Source: Harmonia axyridis
Taxonomy: Eukaryota; Arthropoda; Insecta; Coleoptera; Coccinellidae
Length of the DNA: 64,000 bases
Direction: 5' to 3'
NCBI RefSeq assembly: GCF_914767665.1
Contig: NC_059502.1
Span: forward strand, 60,990,031 to 61,054,030
The notes below the pieces were generated by a model. The model saw only the letters and a list, made by a program, of their open reading frames with translations. It was not told the DNA's origin and made no database searches. Numbering within the stretch: the first letter of the stretch is position 1; each line of letters starts with the position of its first letter. Positions 22,633 through 33,322 of this stretch are shown one piece after another. The position numbers and the translations under genes were made by a program.

Positions 22633-23995
22633 AAATATTTGAAATAAACTGTGAAAAGTTGCTGCTTGACGCTCTGCAATAGGATAACCGGCCAGCCGAC
22701 CCTGTGTATTGGGAAGCGACCTAACATCGAGTTGTTGTGCCGTTCTACTGAGTGGACGTATTCTGGGCGTATGTCGTAGTATCTTTTCCTTTACGTAGCG
22801 CTCTCGGTAGCGCTGGTTCCGCCATGGGCTCTTGGCCGACCTAACGTGATGAGATGCTTTCAGTGACATTCCGGGAGTTGCAATTGTATAATAAATTGTA
22901 ACATTTGTGTTACATTTCAGACCTAATGTTACGGTGTTACGTACAATTCTGGAATAACTTGTTTGGGGTGATGTTACGAAAAGTAACCATTTACGATTGT
23001 GGTTTGTTACAATTTATGAAAGGGAATAACAACGCTGGATGCTTTGGAAATCGAATATTAGGTGGGTCCGAAAGAAAATATTGGCCGGTATAAGTTATAT
23101 TTTCCTGTTCTGAGTGAAAATATTCATTACCGAGGGAATTTCGATATCGAAATCGATAACTCCGATTGAGTTTGAATGAATTGAATATCTAGAACTATTT
23201 TCTATTTCCCGATAATTTTTGGGTCGGCCCGGCCGACCCTGCCGACCCTGACGAGCCGTCACTGGAAACAAGAAATAATAACCCTGAAATAGCAACAGTG
23301 AATTCACAGCAACAAATTATTTGTTCCCTTAATAATCTTTCCCTGAAAATCTTCCTCAATGATCTCACAGAGACCACCCCACATGAAATTAAGTAAACAT
23401 TACCTATGTGCCTTTACTGCATTATAAGTGAGGGAGGATTCTTCTTCATACCATTTTTTATGGCTCTTCATCAAATGTTGTTGAATAACTAGTAACTAGT
23501 AACATTGTATACCGTTGTTCTTTATTTTTACATAATTTTTACTTTGCAATTTTCATTGTTTTGGAATCAGCTGCCGCAAGATCAAAAAAGTCTGTATATT
23601 TCTTTTTCTTATTGATTAATTTTGCCTCGTCCACAAATTTTTTCTCATAGTTTTTGCAGGGGGGGAGTAATCTTCAAAATCAGACTCACTTTGTTCAGAA
23701 CGTATTCCGAACTGCATGAGCTTGATGAAGAAAGTTCAGGTTCAGACATTTCGAGTTCAGGCACCTCAAATATGAACTATAACTAATTTGCGGAATGGCA
23801 GAGTACAGCTTCAGACACGTTGTGCAATATGATATTCAAAATTCAAACTGTTTGAAGAAGTTTGATTTCAAGCCAAACCTTAAGATACAGAAATCAAGTC
23901 AAGTCAAACTTTTTTACCATAAAAAGTTTGATTATCAAGTCAAGTTTGTGAGTAAAATCAAACTAGTTTGACTTGAATTCATCTCTAATCTACAC

Positions 23996-24845
23996 CACAA
24001 AATTGGTAAATCTGGAAAATTTCATCTCATTCAGAGCAGTTAGGCATATAGTACCTAAATATATACCGATTTCAGAAATGAAATGTTGGGTTTCTAGGTC
24101 CACAAGAATCAGTGAAGTAAGGCTGACTAGTACCCTGGTGGTACCATAATATTACAAAACGAACAATTGGAATATAAATCATCGAATTATGCTCAATATC
24201 AATAATATTTCTCTATTGAATTATATAACGAACAATGTAAAAGTTACCTCGAAATATAATCAAGCCTTAAGGCTTTCGAGCCAATAATAGTATTGATATG
24301 CAAAACTATTAGCCCCATGAAAGTCGTGACTTGCCTCATAAAAATGATTCAACTGACGTGAATGTCGCCAAGAACATGGTGGCTAAACAACCATCTCATT
24401 AACAATGTCAATTAGCGTAACGTTTGAACATAAATTTCCTAGCTTTATATGTTTCACTCCACAACAATATTGTATTGACAATTTGCTTACGCTTACATTT
24501 TAGTTGGGTATTTTCTATGGAAGTAAAAGGTTAAGGGTCGAATCGTGAATTTATCTATATCTATAATGAGTCAAGACTTGGCTACGCTTTTTCGATTTAA
24601 TAGTACTTTCGGAGGATAATAAATAAGTACAGAATACAAATTTCAATTTCGATTACCATTATTTTCGATAATAAATGGAATTTTAGAATTCTGAAGCATA
24701 CCTAATATTTGCCGAAAGTAGAACATTATTTTTAGTATTTTACTCAGTGAGTGATCTATATTTTCTCCTCGAGTCGCAAAAAATTTGAAACGATTGGTTC
24801 GAACCCATCTGGAGTAGAATTTTTTCAAATTCAATTGAATATATA
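23996..24845. other. Intergenic, no recognisable feature
   Basis: AT-rich. The long minus-strand open frame at 24643-25011 begins inside the Tc1-like 3' end that follows and has no protein similarity I recognise. Confidence 0.45.
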
Positions 24846-25112
24846 CTAACTGACTAAGAAACTGCAACACCTTGAAGGAGCTGTTTAAATTTGAAATTTT
24901 TTTTGGTAAAACATAGATAGTATAGCAAGGAGTAAATGATTGAAATTTGGGGAAAAAAACGAAGGGTTTACAATTGTTTTCAATAAATTTATTAATAATG
25001 TGTTTGTTCACCTTGATTATCTATACACTCCCCAACACTTTTTGGCATTGATGTAATAAGATGGTACATTTTTTCTTGAGGCATACTATCCCAAGCTACC
25101 TGTCTCAGAGAC
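24846..25112 (-). mobile_element. Tc1-like element 3' fragment with transposase C-terminus
   Basis: On the minus strand, 25112-24995 encodes LRQVAWDSMPQEKMYHLI, then TSMPKSVGECIDNQG and a stop, the canonical Tc1 C-terminal block (AWD.MP…I..LI.SMP.R…CI…G). A putative terminal repeat beginning CTAACTGACTAAGAAACTGC lies at 24850, about 145 bp beyond the stop. The rest of the element is missing: at 25113 the sequence changes abruptly to a LINE. Confidence 0.75.
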
Positions 25113-26096
25113 GCCAAGATCAGTGGGGGCTGGGGTAAATTTCCAAGCCTTCCAAACCTTTGTGCCGGACGCTGTCGAATGCTTTGTTGATATCTAAACT
25201 TACAGCGGCTGTTTTTTTACAGCTTCGTTGGGCATTTTGTGTCTTGGATATAAATATAGGCAGAGATGGATAGTTGATTTTTTGTGTTGAAATCCAAATT
25301 GGCATTTTGGAATGGCACAAGTAAGCTTATCCCTCGGCTTATCCTCAAGTCTTCTCTTAATGATTTTTTTAACAGTTTTCTCAATACAGTCAACAGTGTG
25401 ATTGGTCTATAAATTTTAACTTTTCGATAGTCTGTACCATGTTTGGGAATTGTTATTTATTATGATGCCTATTTTCCATATTCTTGTGAATATTCCTGAT
25501 CTCATGCAGTGTTCGTACATGTGCATTATTTTAGTGTGTATATTCTTCTCAAGTTTCTTGATAATACTCCAAGGAATGATGTCAGAGCCCGGGGCACTGT
25601 TTTTAGATCTCTAGAGTGGTTCATAATATTCTTCTTCCTCAATTTTTATATTATCGTTGTCAGGTGGTTGATTGATATTTTGGAATAGGTTTTCGTACCA
25701 GGCGTTAATTTTTATTTCTTGGTTGTTGTCATATTTGACATTTCTATCGTATATTGAAATGCTCCTCTGAAATAGTCTGCAAACTTTTCACTTTCTCTTC
25801 GTCTGTCTTAAATTCTTTGCTGTTGTCTTTAAGAATAGGTATGTAATTTTTTGTATTTCAAGAGTTTGTTAACCTGATGGTAAAATATTTCTCCTTTAAA
25901 CATATTGATTTCGTTACAGGCCTTTATCCAAGGGTGCTGTCTGCTTTGTTTGATCATAACCTGAATGTTCCTATTGATTTCATAGGTATTTTCTTTATAA
26001 TCTGGATAAGGTTGGATTCGGTATTCTCTGTACATTTCTTTTTCAGTTTTAAGCGATTTTTTATATATTTTGGCAGTTCATAAAGTAGCATAATGT
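25113..26096 (-). pseudogene. LINE fragment: linker and start of reverse transcriptase
   Basis: From 26096 leftwards: LPKYIKKSLKTEKEMYREYR and QHPWIKACNEINMFKGEI, the linker between endonuclease and RT in Jockey/R1-type elements. Further left are KVKIYRPITLL (RT motif near 25400) and the palm block AVSLDINKAFDSVRHKGLEG near 25150, holding the first RT catalytic Asp. Numerous stops and frameshifts. No YADD block: the fragment is cut at 25113 where the Tc1 3' fragment starts. Confidence 0.75.
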
Positions 26097-26129
26097 CATT
26101 TGGCTAAAGTTGTATTATTTTTTATACTA

Positions 26130-27150
26130 CACTGCACAAAAAAATTAACGCAAATTATGGAAATCTCAAATTTATTTTACAACTGAAGGTGTTCTCAATG
26201 ATAATTATTTTTATCAGAATTATGCATGCATAAAATATCCACTTTCAACGTTTTTCTTCAATACAGATGTTTTTTCCTAGCAGGAATAAAAAAAGATGAG
26301 ATTATCAGATTTTGAATGTATTGGCTCCATTCTGAAATCAGTTGTTCTCGATCAATTCTATTGATCAATAGATTTTCTTTCGTTTGATTTTCTACACTCG
26401 ATCGCTTTGCAACGCGAAACACGCAATTTGACCCAAGAGGAATGTGCCCAAGCGGTAGTTTCGCGAGAAGAAGGGTGGACATACACTAGAATTGCAGAAA
26501 GGTTTGGAGTTTCCCATACAAGTGTGTCCAAAATGTTGCAGCGATTCAGTGAGACAGGTATGAATGTCCGAAAACCAGGACAGGGTAGACCACGGGTAAC
26601 AACTGCCATTCAAGAACGTTACTTGAGAGTTTCTTCGTTGAGACAACGGTTTGCAACCGCTCGCCTCCTTGAGCTTGAGCAAACTCATGTGGTGCAAATT
26701 AGCACTCAGGCAATAAGAAATCGCCTCAGAGAATATGATTTAAGGCCTCGTGTCGTGGCAAGAGACCCAGCTCTCACCCCAGCCTATCAAATGGCGCGTT
26801 TGGATTTTGCGAGAGAGCATATCCATTGGGAAGAGGCTGATTGGGAAAGAGTTCTCTTCACAGATGAGTCTAGATTCTGCCTCTACCATTGCGATCGACG
26901 TTCCCTTGTATACAGACGTCCACATGAAAGATATGCTCAGTGCACTATTTCCCAATCAGCCTCTTCCCAATGGATATGCTCTCTCGCAAAATCCAAACGC
27001 GCCCTTCGATGGGCTGGGGTAAGAGCTGGGCCTCTTGCCGCGACACGAGGCCTCAAACCATATTCTCTGAGGCGATTTCTTATTGCCTGAGTGCTAATTT
27101 GCACCACATGAGTTTGCTCAAGCTGATTTTGAAGAAGGCGAGCGGTTTGA
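26130..27150 (+). mobile_element. Tc1-like element, copy 2, 3' half replaced by an inverted internal duplication
   Basis: The left TIR tip CACTGCACAAAAAAATTAACG follows TA (26128-26129). The element runs collinear with copies 1 and 3 (in reverse) until about 26946. There it turns back on itself: 26948-27150 is the reverse complement of about 26645-26850, with a spacer of about 97 bp. No right TIR is present. The two arms differ at scattered sites, and the inverted arm retains a CTTCAAAATCAGC block deleted from the forward arm, so the arm probably came from a sibling copy. Confidence 0.9.
26407..27090 (+). pseudogene. Tc1 transposase, N-terminal ~180 residues followed by inverted-repeat translation
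   Basis: The 227-codon frame has both helix-turn-helix units (EECAQAVVSREEGWTYTRIA and RFGVSHTSVSKMLQRF), the GRPRVTT hook, a second HTH with AIRNRLREYDL, and the first catalytic block LFTDESRFCLYH. After HERYAQC the reading enters the inverted arm, so residues ~180-227 (SQSASSQWICSLAKSKR onward) are antisense to earlier sequence. The second Asp and the Glu are absent, so it is catalytically dead. The N-terminal part could still bind TIRs if expressed (inference). Confidence 0.9.
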
Positions 27151-28322
27151 ACGTTTCACAATTTTAATAAATTAAATAAAATCTTGTTGACATGCTTGTT
27201 TCGGGTTCCATTCCATTCTCGAAACTGAATATTAAAATAATATACACAAGTACATATAGATTACTAGGTGACATATGTTAAAAGTAGAGACAGGCGAAAA
27301 TCTAATTGATCATTAACAATTTGAAAAAAAAGTGTTTTATTTTATCTTCTTTTATTAATATTAAAGTTAAGTTTCACCAAGCAATATGCGAGGAATCAAT
27401 TTCGGGTATCTATGTTGTATTAATTAATGAATAGGCGTTTCAATTTGTCGAGTAATTCTTCCCTAGTATCATAATTTTTCAATATTCCAATTCTTCTTTT
27501 TGGCCCATTGAAATGAACTGATTTGATACTTTCATTTGAAAAATAACAATCGGCGAAATTCGATTGAAACGTATCTTGGTCGAACAACTGCGAGGTCGCA
27601 GTAGCGTCGTCCCAGAAAACCCTTGCCACAATCCACATTCGTGACTCGTTCGAATCAAACTTCGATACAGTATTGCGGTTGGCGTAAATGCCGAATATTA
27701 ATTAAACCGTTTTGTTGTCTTCGACGTTTTTTGCCCCTGCCCGCGAGATCCAGATACGCCAGATGGACGTGGCGCGGCACCTGCAAGTCATGTTTTGATG
27801 GTGTGTCCAATTAAACATCATGCACCCAAGAATAGAGATGGACGAGGTTGTACGGTATTGCAAGGTCGTCCGTACCATCGGGTGTAATGGCCTGTTGCGC
27901 GCTCTGTTTTATTTCCTTTGCGATCGACGGAGCGGAATGGGACACGTTTTTTTTTCTTCAACGGGCTGCAACCCCGAGTGAAAACGGGAAACTGGACGCG
28001 ATCGTAAAATATTGATTTATGGTAATGTGGCTACTTTCTAGTTCGGTACTCGGGGCTGGAGATGCAATAGGCTATTTCACACTATTGAAAAATTGAAAGT
28101 ACCCGGGTGAAGTCAGGTGCTTCTTAGTGATTGTTTAAATTCGTATTCGGGAACCTTATAATCGATGGCATTTTTTTCCCCTGTGTCATCGATTGAAATT
28201 GTATATGAATCTGAGGATCAAACTGATGATCCAAGTACTTAAAAAATTGTTCCTACATTTGATATCATCAAATATAGGGACACAGAATTCATTCCGTCGA
28301 CTTTTGTTTCTTGGCCACACAA
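27151..28322. other. Unique-looking interval with a CpG-dense core (about 27590-28060)
   Basis: Between Tc1 copies 2 and 3 lies about 1.2 kb without recognisable transposon sequence. Its centre has many CpGs (GCGCGCTC, GCGATCGACGGAGCGG, GACGTGGCGCGG, GACGCGATCG) in an otherwise CpG-poor, AT-rich window. It could be a host promoter or conserved regulatory block. I find no clear TATA box or splice-supported exon. Confidence 0.45.
27420..27638 (-). CDS. Hypothetical small ORF (72 codons), unrecognised
   Basis: Starts at ATG 27638 inside the CpG-rich patch and stops at 27420. It encodes a mixed acidic/basic peptide (FWDDATATSQLFDQDTF, NGPKRRIGILKNYDTREELL) with ordinary amino-acid composition rather than low complexity. 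No domain is recognised. It could be part of an exon, a decayed transposon gene or chance. Confidence 0.2.
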   Translation of the reverse strand: MWIVARVFWDDATATSQLFDQDTFQSNFADCYFSNESIKSVHFNGPKRRIGILKNYDTREELLDKLKRLFIN

Positions 28323-28324
28323 TA

Positions 28325-29847
28325 CAATCCCCAAAAAATTAACGCACATTCTGAAATCCCAATTTTAATGAAAGTTAACTCTACATTGACCTTATAACTT
28401 ATTCTTTATGTTCTCTCGGGAAGGTTTTGAACGAAATAAGACACATTAAATGGAAGAAAAATTCAGGATTTCACAGAATCTTATGTGAAAGAAGAGAAAT
28501 AAATAATTTTCAAAATACTGGAATGCTGATAAGTGGTTTAATACTTGGTATTTCCACCCCTTGCGTTAATTACAGCTCGGCAACGACGGTTCATACTCAA
28601 AATGAGTTATCTTAAAATGTTCTGATCTAATCCTTCTCAGATTTCTCTGAGTTGGATTTCTAAGTCATTAAGAGTAGCTGGATGATTTTCTGAACTTCTC
28701 AGCTTTCTATTGAAGTTGTCCCAAACCTGCTCAATCGGATTGAGATCTGGACTTCTTTCTGGCCATTCCATTCGAGAGACTTCAACCTTTTCAAGGTACT
28801 CCTGAACGATGCGCGCACGATGGGGTCTGGCATTATCGTCCATAAAAATGAAATTTTCACCAATGTATGGGGCAAATGGCACTACATGCTCTTCAAGAAT
28901 GTTCCTTATATACATATCAGCATTCATAGCTCCATTATCAACGACCACTTGGTCTGTGCGAGCAGTCAAAGATATTCCACCCCATACCATAATCGATCCT
29001 CCCCCGAAACCAGTAGTATTAAGGAAATTGCACTGAGCATATCTTTCATGCGGACGTCTGTATACAAGGGAACGTCGATCACAATGGTAGAGGCCGAATC
29101 TAGACTCATCTGTGAAGAGAACTCTTTCCCAATCAGCCTCCTCCCAATGGATATGCTCTCTCGCAAAATCCAAACGCGCCCTTCGATGGGCTGGGTTAAG
29201 AGCTGGGCCTCTTGCCGTGACACGAAGCCTTAAATCATATTCTCTGAGGCGATTTCTTATTGTCTGAGTGCTAATTTGCACCCCATGAGTTTGCTTAAGC
29301 TGATTTTGAAGGAGGCGAGCGGTTGCAAACCGTTGTCTCAACGAAGAAACTCTCAAGTAACGTACTTGAATGGCAGTTGTTACCCGTGGTCTACCCTGTC
29401 CTGGTCTTCGGACATTCATACCTGTCTCCCTGAATCATTGCAACATTCTGGACACACTTGTATGGGAAACTCCAAACCTTTCTGCAATTCTTGTGTATGT
29501 CCACCCTTCTTCTCGCAAAACTACCCCTTGGGCACATTCCTCTTGGGTCAATTGCGTGTTTCGCGTTGCATAGCGATCGAGTGTAGAAAATCAAACGAAA
29601 GAAAAACTATTGATCACTAAAATTGATCGAGAACAACTGATTTCAGAATGGAGCTAATACATTCAAAATCTGATAATCTCATCTTTTTTTATTCCTGCTG
29701 GGAAAAAACATGTGTATTGAAGAAAAACGTTGAAAGTGGATAACATATGCATGCATGATTCTGATAAAAATAATTATCATTGAGAACACCTTCACTTGTA
29801 GAATAAATTTGAGATTTCCATAATGTGCGTTAATTTTTTGCGCAGTG
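28325..29847 (-). mobile_element. Tc1-like element, copy 3, full length
   Basis: 1523 bp between TA (28323-28324) and TA (29848-29849). The right tip is intact (…TTGCGCAGTG); the left tip has mutated to CAATCCCCAAAAAATTAACG. It contains the undeleted transposase region and serves as the reference for copies 1 and 2. Its right TA is also the left TA of an adjacent mariner. Confidence 0.93.
28637..29571 (-). pseudogene. Tc1 DD34E transposase, most complete copy
   Basis: The start at 29571 matches the other copies, but a one-base deletion lies at about codon 8 and a nonsense codon (CGA to TGA) in the second helix-turn-helix (MLQ*F). From 29419 a 260-codon frame is open through all catalytic blocks: LFTDESRFGLYH, MVWGGIS, FIFMDDNARPHRARI and SPDLNPIEQVWDNF. 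I count 34 residues between the second Asp and the Glu, defining DD34E. The ending Trp codon of LREIWEG is a stop here, shortening the C-terminus by three residues. Few lesions: the youngest-looking Tc1 copy in the window, but it cannot make full-length protein. Confidence 0.92.
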
Positions 29848-29849
29848 TA

Positions 29850-30480
29850 TTGAGGCAATTGATAAGTCGCCGGTCTGATGCACAGATGGCGGTGCTAGTA
29901 TTAGATCCATATGATTTTTAGTTAGTATCAACCTTCAACCGATACACATTTGACAGCAGTCCGACCATTAGTTTGTGAGATATTGCGTTGTAAGTATAGC
30001 TACTTTTGTTAATGGAAAAAAAAAGAATTTCATCTACTGATAAAATATTGATTTTTGAAGGAAAAAATACAGTTGAAACAAAATCTTGTGTTTCTGGGGT
30101 CTGCACCAGGAAAATCAACCATCGTTGATTGGTAAGCTAAAATTGAACGTGGTGAAATGAGCATCGAAGACGGCGAACGCAGTGGACGCTCAAAAGAGGC
30201 TGTAACCGACGAAAAAATCAAAACAGTTCACAAAATGATTTTGAATGAAGTGAAGTGAATTTGACATTTTGAAGATATCATCCATGCACGTGTACATAAT
30301 ATCATTCATGAATATTTGTACATGAAAAATCTTTGTGCAAAATGGGTGCCTTGCGAGCAGTGTTTGAAGCTGTTTAAGTGCAATAAACCTGAATCGTTAA
30401 AAAACAATTTGAAGAAAAAAAAGCTGCTTTTTCATTAAGACAATGCGCCGTGTCACAAATCAAAAAATGAATTTATCGCT
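29850..30480 (+). mobile_element. Mariner remnant (SETMAR/cecropia-like), internally deleted
   Basis: It begins right at the TA shared with Tc1 copy 3. The 5' block with CCGGTCTGATGCACAGATGG and the coding start (MEKKRISST-like, then GKNTVET, SEDGERSGRSKEAVTDEKIK in broken frames) align with the better copy at 35335-36550. Much of the middle is deleted: the sequence jumps near 30390 to the block encoding a decayed LFH*DNAPCHKS, the second catalytic region. Multiple stops. Confidence 0.8.
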
Positions 30481-31836
30481 ATCTGCATCTTTTCATCCTC
30501 TATACTCTATAGCATATTCATTACTTCAAAGTTTCGCTTTCATTTTTCATATCCCTTGAGCTCAGATATGACACTATGTCATTAAATTGACGTGCGCGAA
30601 CACATACAGATTCCTAGTCAACCATATCGACCCTGGCCGACTCAAGGACGTAAAACTGCACATTATTCCTAATGATTAACATTGAATAACAGCACGATAA
30701 GTGACGTTATTAGAGATGCCCTCTGGTCAGAGCGGGTATAAAACATCACCATCACAATATTTCATTATTTCACACTAATGGCCCCTTCAAGAGATGTTCG
30801 ATACCACTGAAAAACGAAAAAGAAGGTATATTGCAACTTTATGTTTTAAAAATATTAAGCTGAGAAACCATGAGCGCACTCTAGAATTTTGATGAAGAAT
30901 GAGGGACATAATTTCTAATAGGCCTATTGAAACGCTTATAAACAAGTAGAATGCAATGAAATGAAAATTATTTCAAGACGAATTAAGTAAATTGTTTGAT
31001 ACGTATTGAATTTCATTCATTCATAATAGATTCCCATTTATCAATTAAAGATATAATAATCCTAATTTCAGGTTAAACTACAAACCATTCTTATCACTAT
31101 CAAATTGATTTTGTCTTATTCCTTAATATATCGATGTAATTCAATTGGTGGATAGTTGTCCTAGTCATGAATTTTCAAGCTATGCATTCAGTTTCAGATT
31201 CTCTCAATGCGTCTCTAACTTTAAATCAATACAATTGAAACTGCAGTGACTCTGTCTGCTCACAGATGGCGCCACACTACTTTGGCCCCGGCGGATGTCG
31301 TTGCGTTGCAACAGGGTCACCTCTCACGATGGTGTGATGGGATGTATCTTGGGCAGAGATCGCTGGATAGCCCAACTGAAGAGTCCACCAGCATTCTCGG
31401 GACGAAACACTAAACCCCTGGGAGAGGGCGCTCCTTGTAACTTTGCTCGAGAAAGACTCGCCAAAAACTATAACATTCATTATTCCTTTCTGGTTCTTTT
31501 CTGTTTTGTTTTCAGATATAAATATATCATAAGGTGTAGTACAAAGAAGCCCATTATTTTTGTATGAAAGACAAGGCTTCAATTGCCATAGTTTGAATGA
31601 TTCGATTTAGCTCAAATATGCACCGCTTTGTTGGAAAACTTGTTGCCATGTTGAAGGTAATATCATTATGCATCTCAAATAGAAACCCCTCCTTCTTATT
31701 GTCAAAACATTGAGATAGTTGATTTTCACAAGCTTCTGTTGAAGTGGATTTTTACCAGTAAAATTGTTCGCCATTGACAGAAACAGATGTTAATTACTTG
31801 GTGCAAGGTCCGGACTATAAGGTGGATGTAAAGAGT
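30481..31836. other. Intergenic; includes TATA-like site and a GC-richer patch
   Basis: TATAAAA occurs at 30737-30743, with the first ATG at 30778 opening only ten codons. 31260-31460 is markedly GC-richer (CGCCACACTACTTTGGCCCC region) and open on both strands without recognisable protein. Nothing firm. Confidence 0.4.
30737..30743 (+). promoter_or_regulatory. Possible TATA box
   Basis: TATAAAA preceded by GGTCAGAGCGGG, about 40 bp ahead of an ATG in good context (CTAATGGCC). No downstream exon could be established, so this may be chance. Confidence 0.18.
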
Positions 31837-31913
31837 GTTTTTTTTAGAGCTATAGAACTTTAAATTGCAATAAAACAACGATGGATTATTCGATTGACAT
31901 GAATTTTATTCAT

Positions 31914-33297
31914 TGTTACGGTTTGAATTTGAATTTAATTATTTACAGTATTCCTTATAATTTGTTCCTGTGGTTAATGATTTCTGTAACAGGAGGTATG
32001 TTGCATTGCCGGTAGATGTCATGTTATAGCGTTAAATTCAAACTTGCATTTAAAACACAAAAAGTAACATCAACACGTTCAGTTTTTTCATTCATTTTTT
32101 TGTATCTCGGTTATCATTCAATTTGAGTTCTTTTGAAAATGCATTTCGAATATCGTTCTTTTTCCATCGTAGCCTCTCACAGAGTAACAACGAAATTTTG
32201 GCGAGCAGTAGAGTTTAAAGTCGGCATTTTTTGAAATTTATTATGGTAGCTGAATTAATTTTTCTGCTAAGGCAATAATCAATTTAATTTGGATAGCCTA
32301 GTCAAATCAAGTATTTATTTTGTGAGCTACAATTGAGTGAAAATCCTCGACAACGAGGGTAAGTTACCTTGTGATCAATTTGAATTGAATTTTAAAGTAA
32401 TACATACTTTTTTCTGTCATTCTTAGATTTTTATTATATGGTAATTTTTTTTCTATTGGACGTATTGGTATCATTCAAGATCTTCACGAAAATTGCGAGT
32501 TAATGGTGCATACCTCCTGGGAAAATTGTTCAATTGGTCCTACATTTGTTGCTAGAGATTTTTCATACCGTTTCATTTTGAGTCACTTGGTACAGTTGGC
32601 TTGGGGAGGAGATTCACCCTAATTTTAAGATAAGTTCCTTCTCATGGTTTTTTTTTTCTTCATTGTTGATTAGATACAATTTTGGATATAATATTAAATT
32701 CACCTTTGGCACATTTCCTCTTCTAAATTTTTATTATATTTTCTCATATTAACATTACCAATATTTGAATATTGTAATTTTCACATTATATTCAGTATAT
32801 TTAATATTCCAGATTTGTATTCGCAGTTCTCAAAGTTTAGTACTCATAATTTCATATTGTCTTATATTTCAACTTATCCAAATTGAGTATCTTTTTTTAA
32901 ATTTTCTTAATCGTATATTTTTCCAAATTCAACTTCATCCTTATTCTTAGAGATTACATTCCATATTAGCTTGATACTTTAAATTTTTCATCATTCACAT
33001 TTTGACTGCTTTAACTAGAACTTCATTATCTAAATTACTCATTAGTGTATAATTGTCCTAAGTGCACGGTATTGCAATCTTTCGATTCAGTCTATTAGAA
33101 CTAAGAATTATATATTTGTAAGAAACTTATTAGATTATAGTTATTGTTATTTCAGATTTAAAAATTTATTTGTGATTAAAAGTACTTAACCCAACCCTGA
33201 TTAATTAATTGTTTATGACTAATTAATTGTCTCATCAGCAACTTTATAATTGGAATTTATTATCACAGGTTATAATAAAGAAAGTACTACCGTGGCA
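31914..33297. mobile_element. Solo LTR, 1384 bp, with 4-bp target duplication
   Basis: Begins TGTTACGG and ends CCGTGGCA, i.e. TG…CA with imperfect 8-bp inverted termini (TGTTACGG against TGCCACGG). It is flanked by TCAT on both sides (31910-31913, 33298-33301). The empty site is visible in copies B and D (…TTTTATTTATCCGCAAG…), which proves this is an insertion. A 4-bp duplication fits Gypsy-type elements. No gag or pol is present, so LTR-LTR recombination is inferred. Confidence 0.88.
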
Positions 33298-33322
33298 TCA
33301 TCCGCAAGATAATCTTGTGGCT

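Larger units (their letters stand above)
21526..23264 (-). mobile_element. Inner hAT element (hAT-1), 1739 bp, with perfect 8-bp target duplication
   Basis: The direct repeat GAAACAAG abuts both ends (21518-21525 and 23265-23272). TIRs are CAGTGACGGCTCGTG / ACGAGCCGTCACTG, classic hAT CAGTG…CACTG ends. GGTCGGC repeats occur subterminally at both ends. A C-terminal transposase domain is encoded on the minus strand (22421-22065). At about 1.7 kb with only one transposase domain, it is an internally deleted non-autonomous derivative. Confidence 0.95.
20072..23987. mobile_element. Outer hAT element (hAT-2) with 8-bp target duplication, host to nested elements
   Basis: The 8-bp direct repeat ATCTACAC sits immediately outside both ends (20064-20071 and 23988-23995). 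The ends are inverted: TAGAGTTGCACAAGTTTGAC at the left and, complemented, TAGAGATGAATTCAAGTC at the right. Subterminal CAAGTTTGACTT-type motifs recur at both ends. An 8-bp duplication with TAGAG-type ends fits hAT transposons. The interior has been replaced by a 221-bp tandem duplication, a LINE fragment and hAT-1. A minus-strand stretch near 23580-23680 (YEKKFVDEAKLINKKKK-like) may be transposase remnant, but I cannot confirm it. Confidence 0.85.

Noticed and set aside
24643..25011. 122-codon minus-strand open frame
   Set aside because: Low-complexity, Phe/Lys/Asn-rich; it overlaps the non-coding 3' end of a Tc1-like element in a different frame from its transposase.
28809..29233. Long plus-strand frames opposite the Tc1 copy 3 transposase
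   Set aside because: Antisense shadows of a well-identified transposase.
30737..30810. TATA box with a downstream ATG as a new gene start
   Set aside because: The frame closes after ten codons, with no convincing donor site; retained only as a low-confidence regulatory feature.
31914..33297. Possibility that the solo LTR marks an endogenous virus
   Set aside because: No gag, pol or envelope coding sequence accompanies it; a single LTR alone does not support that.
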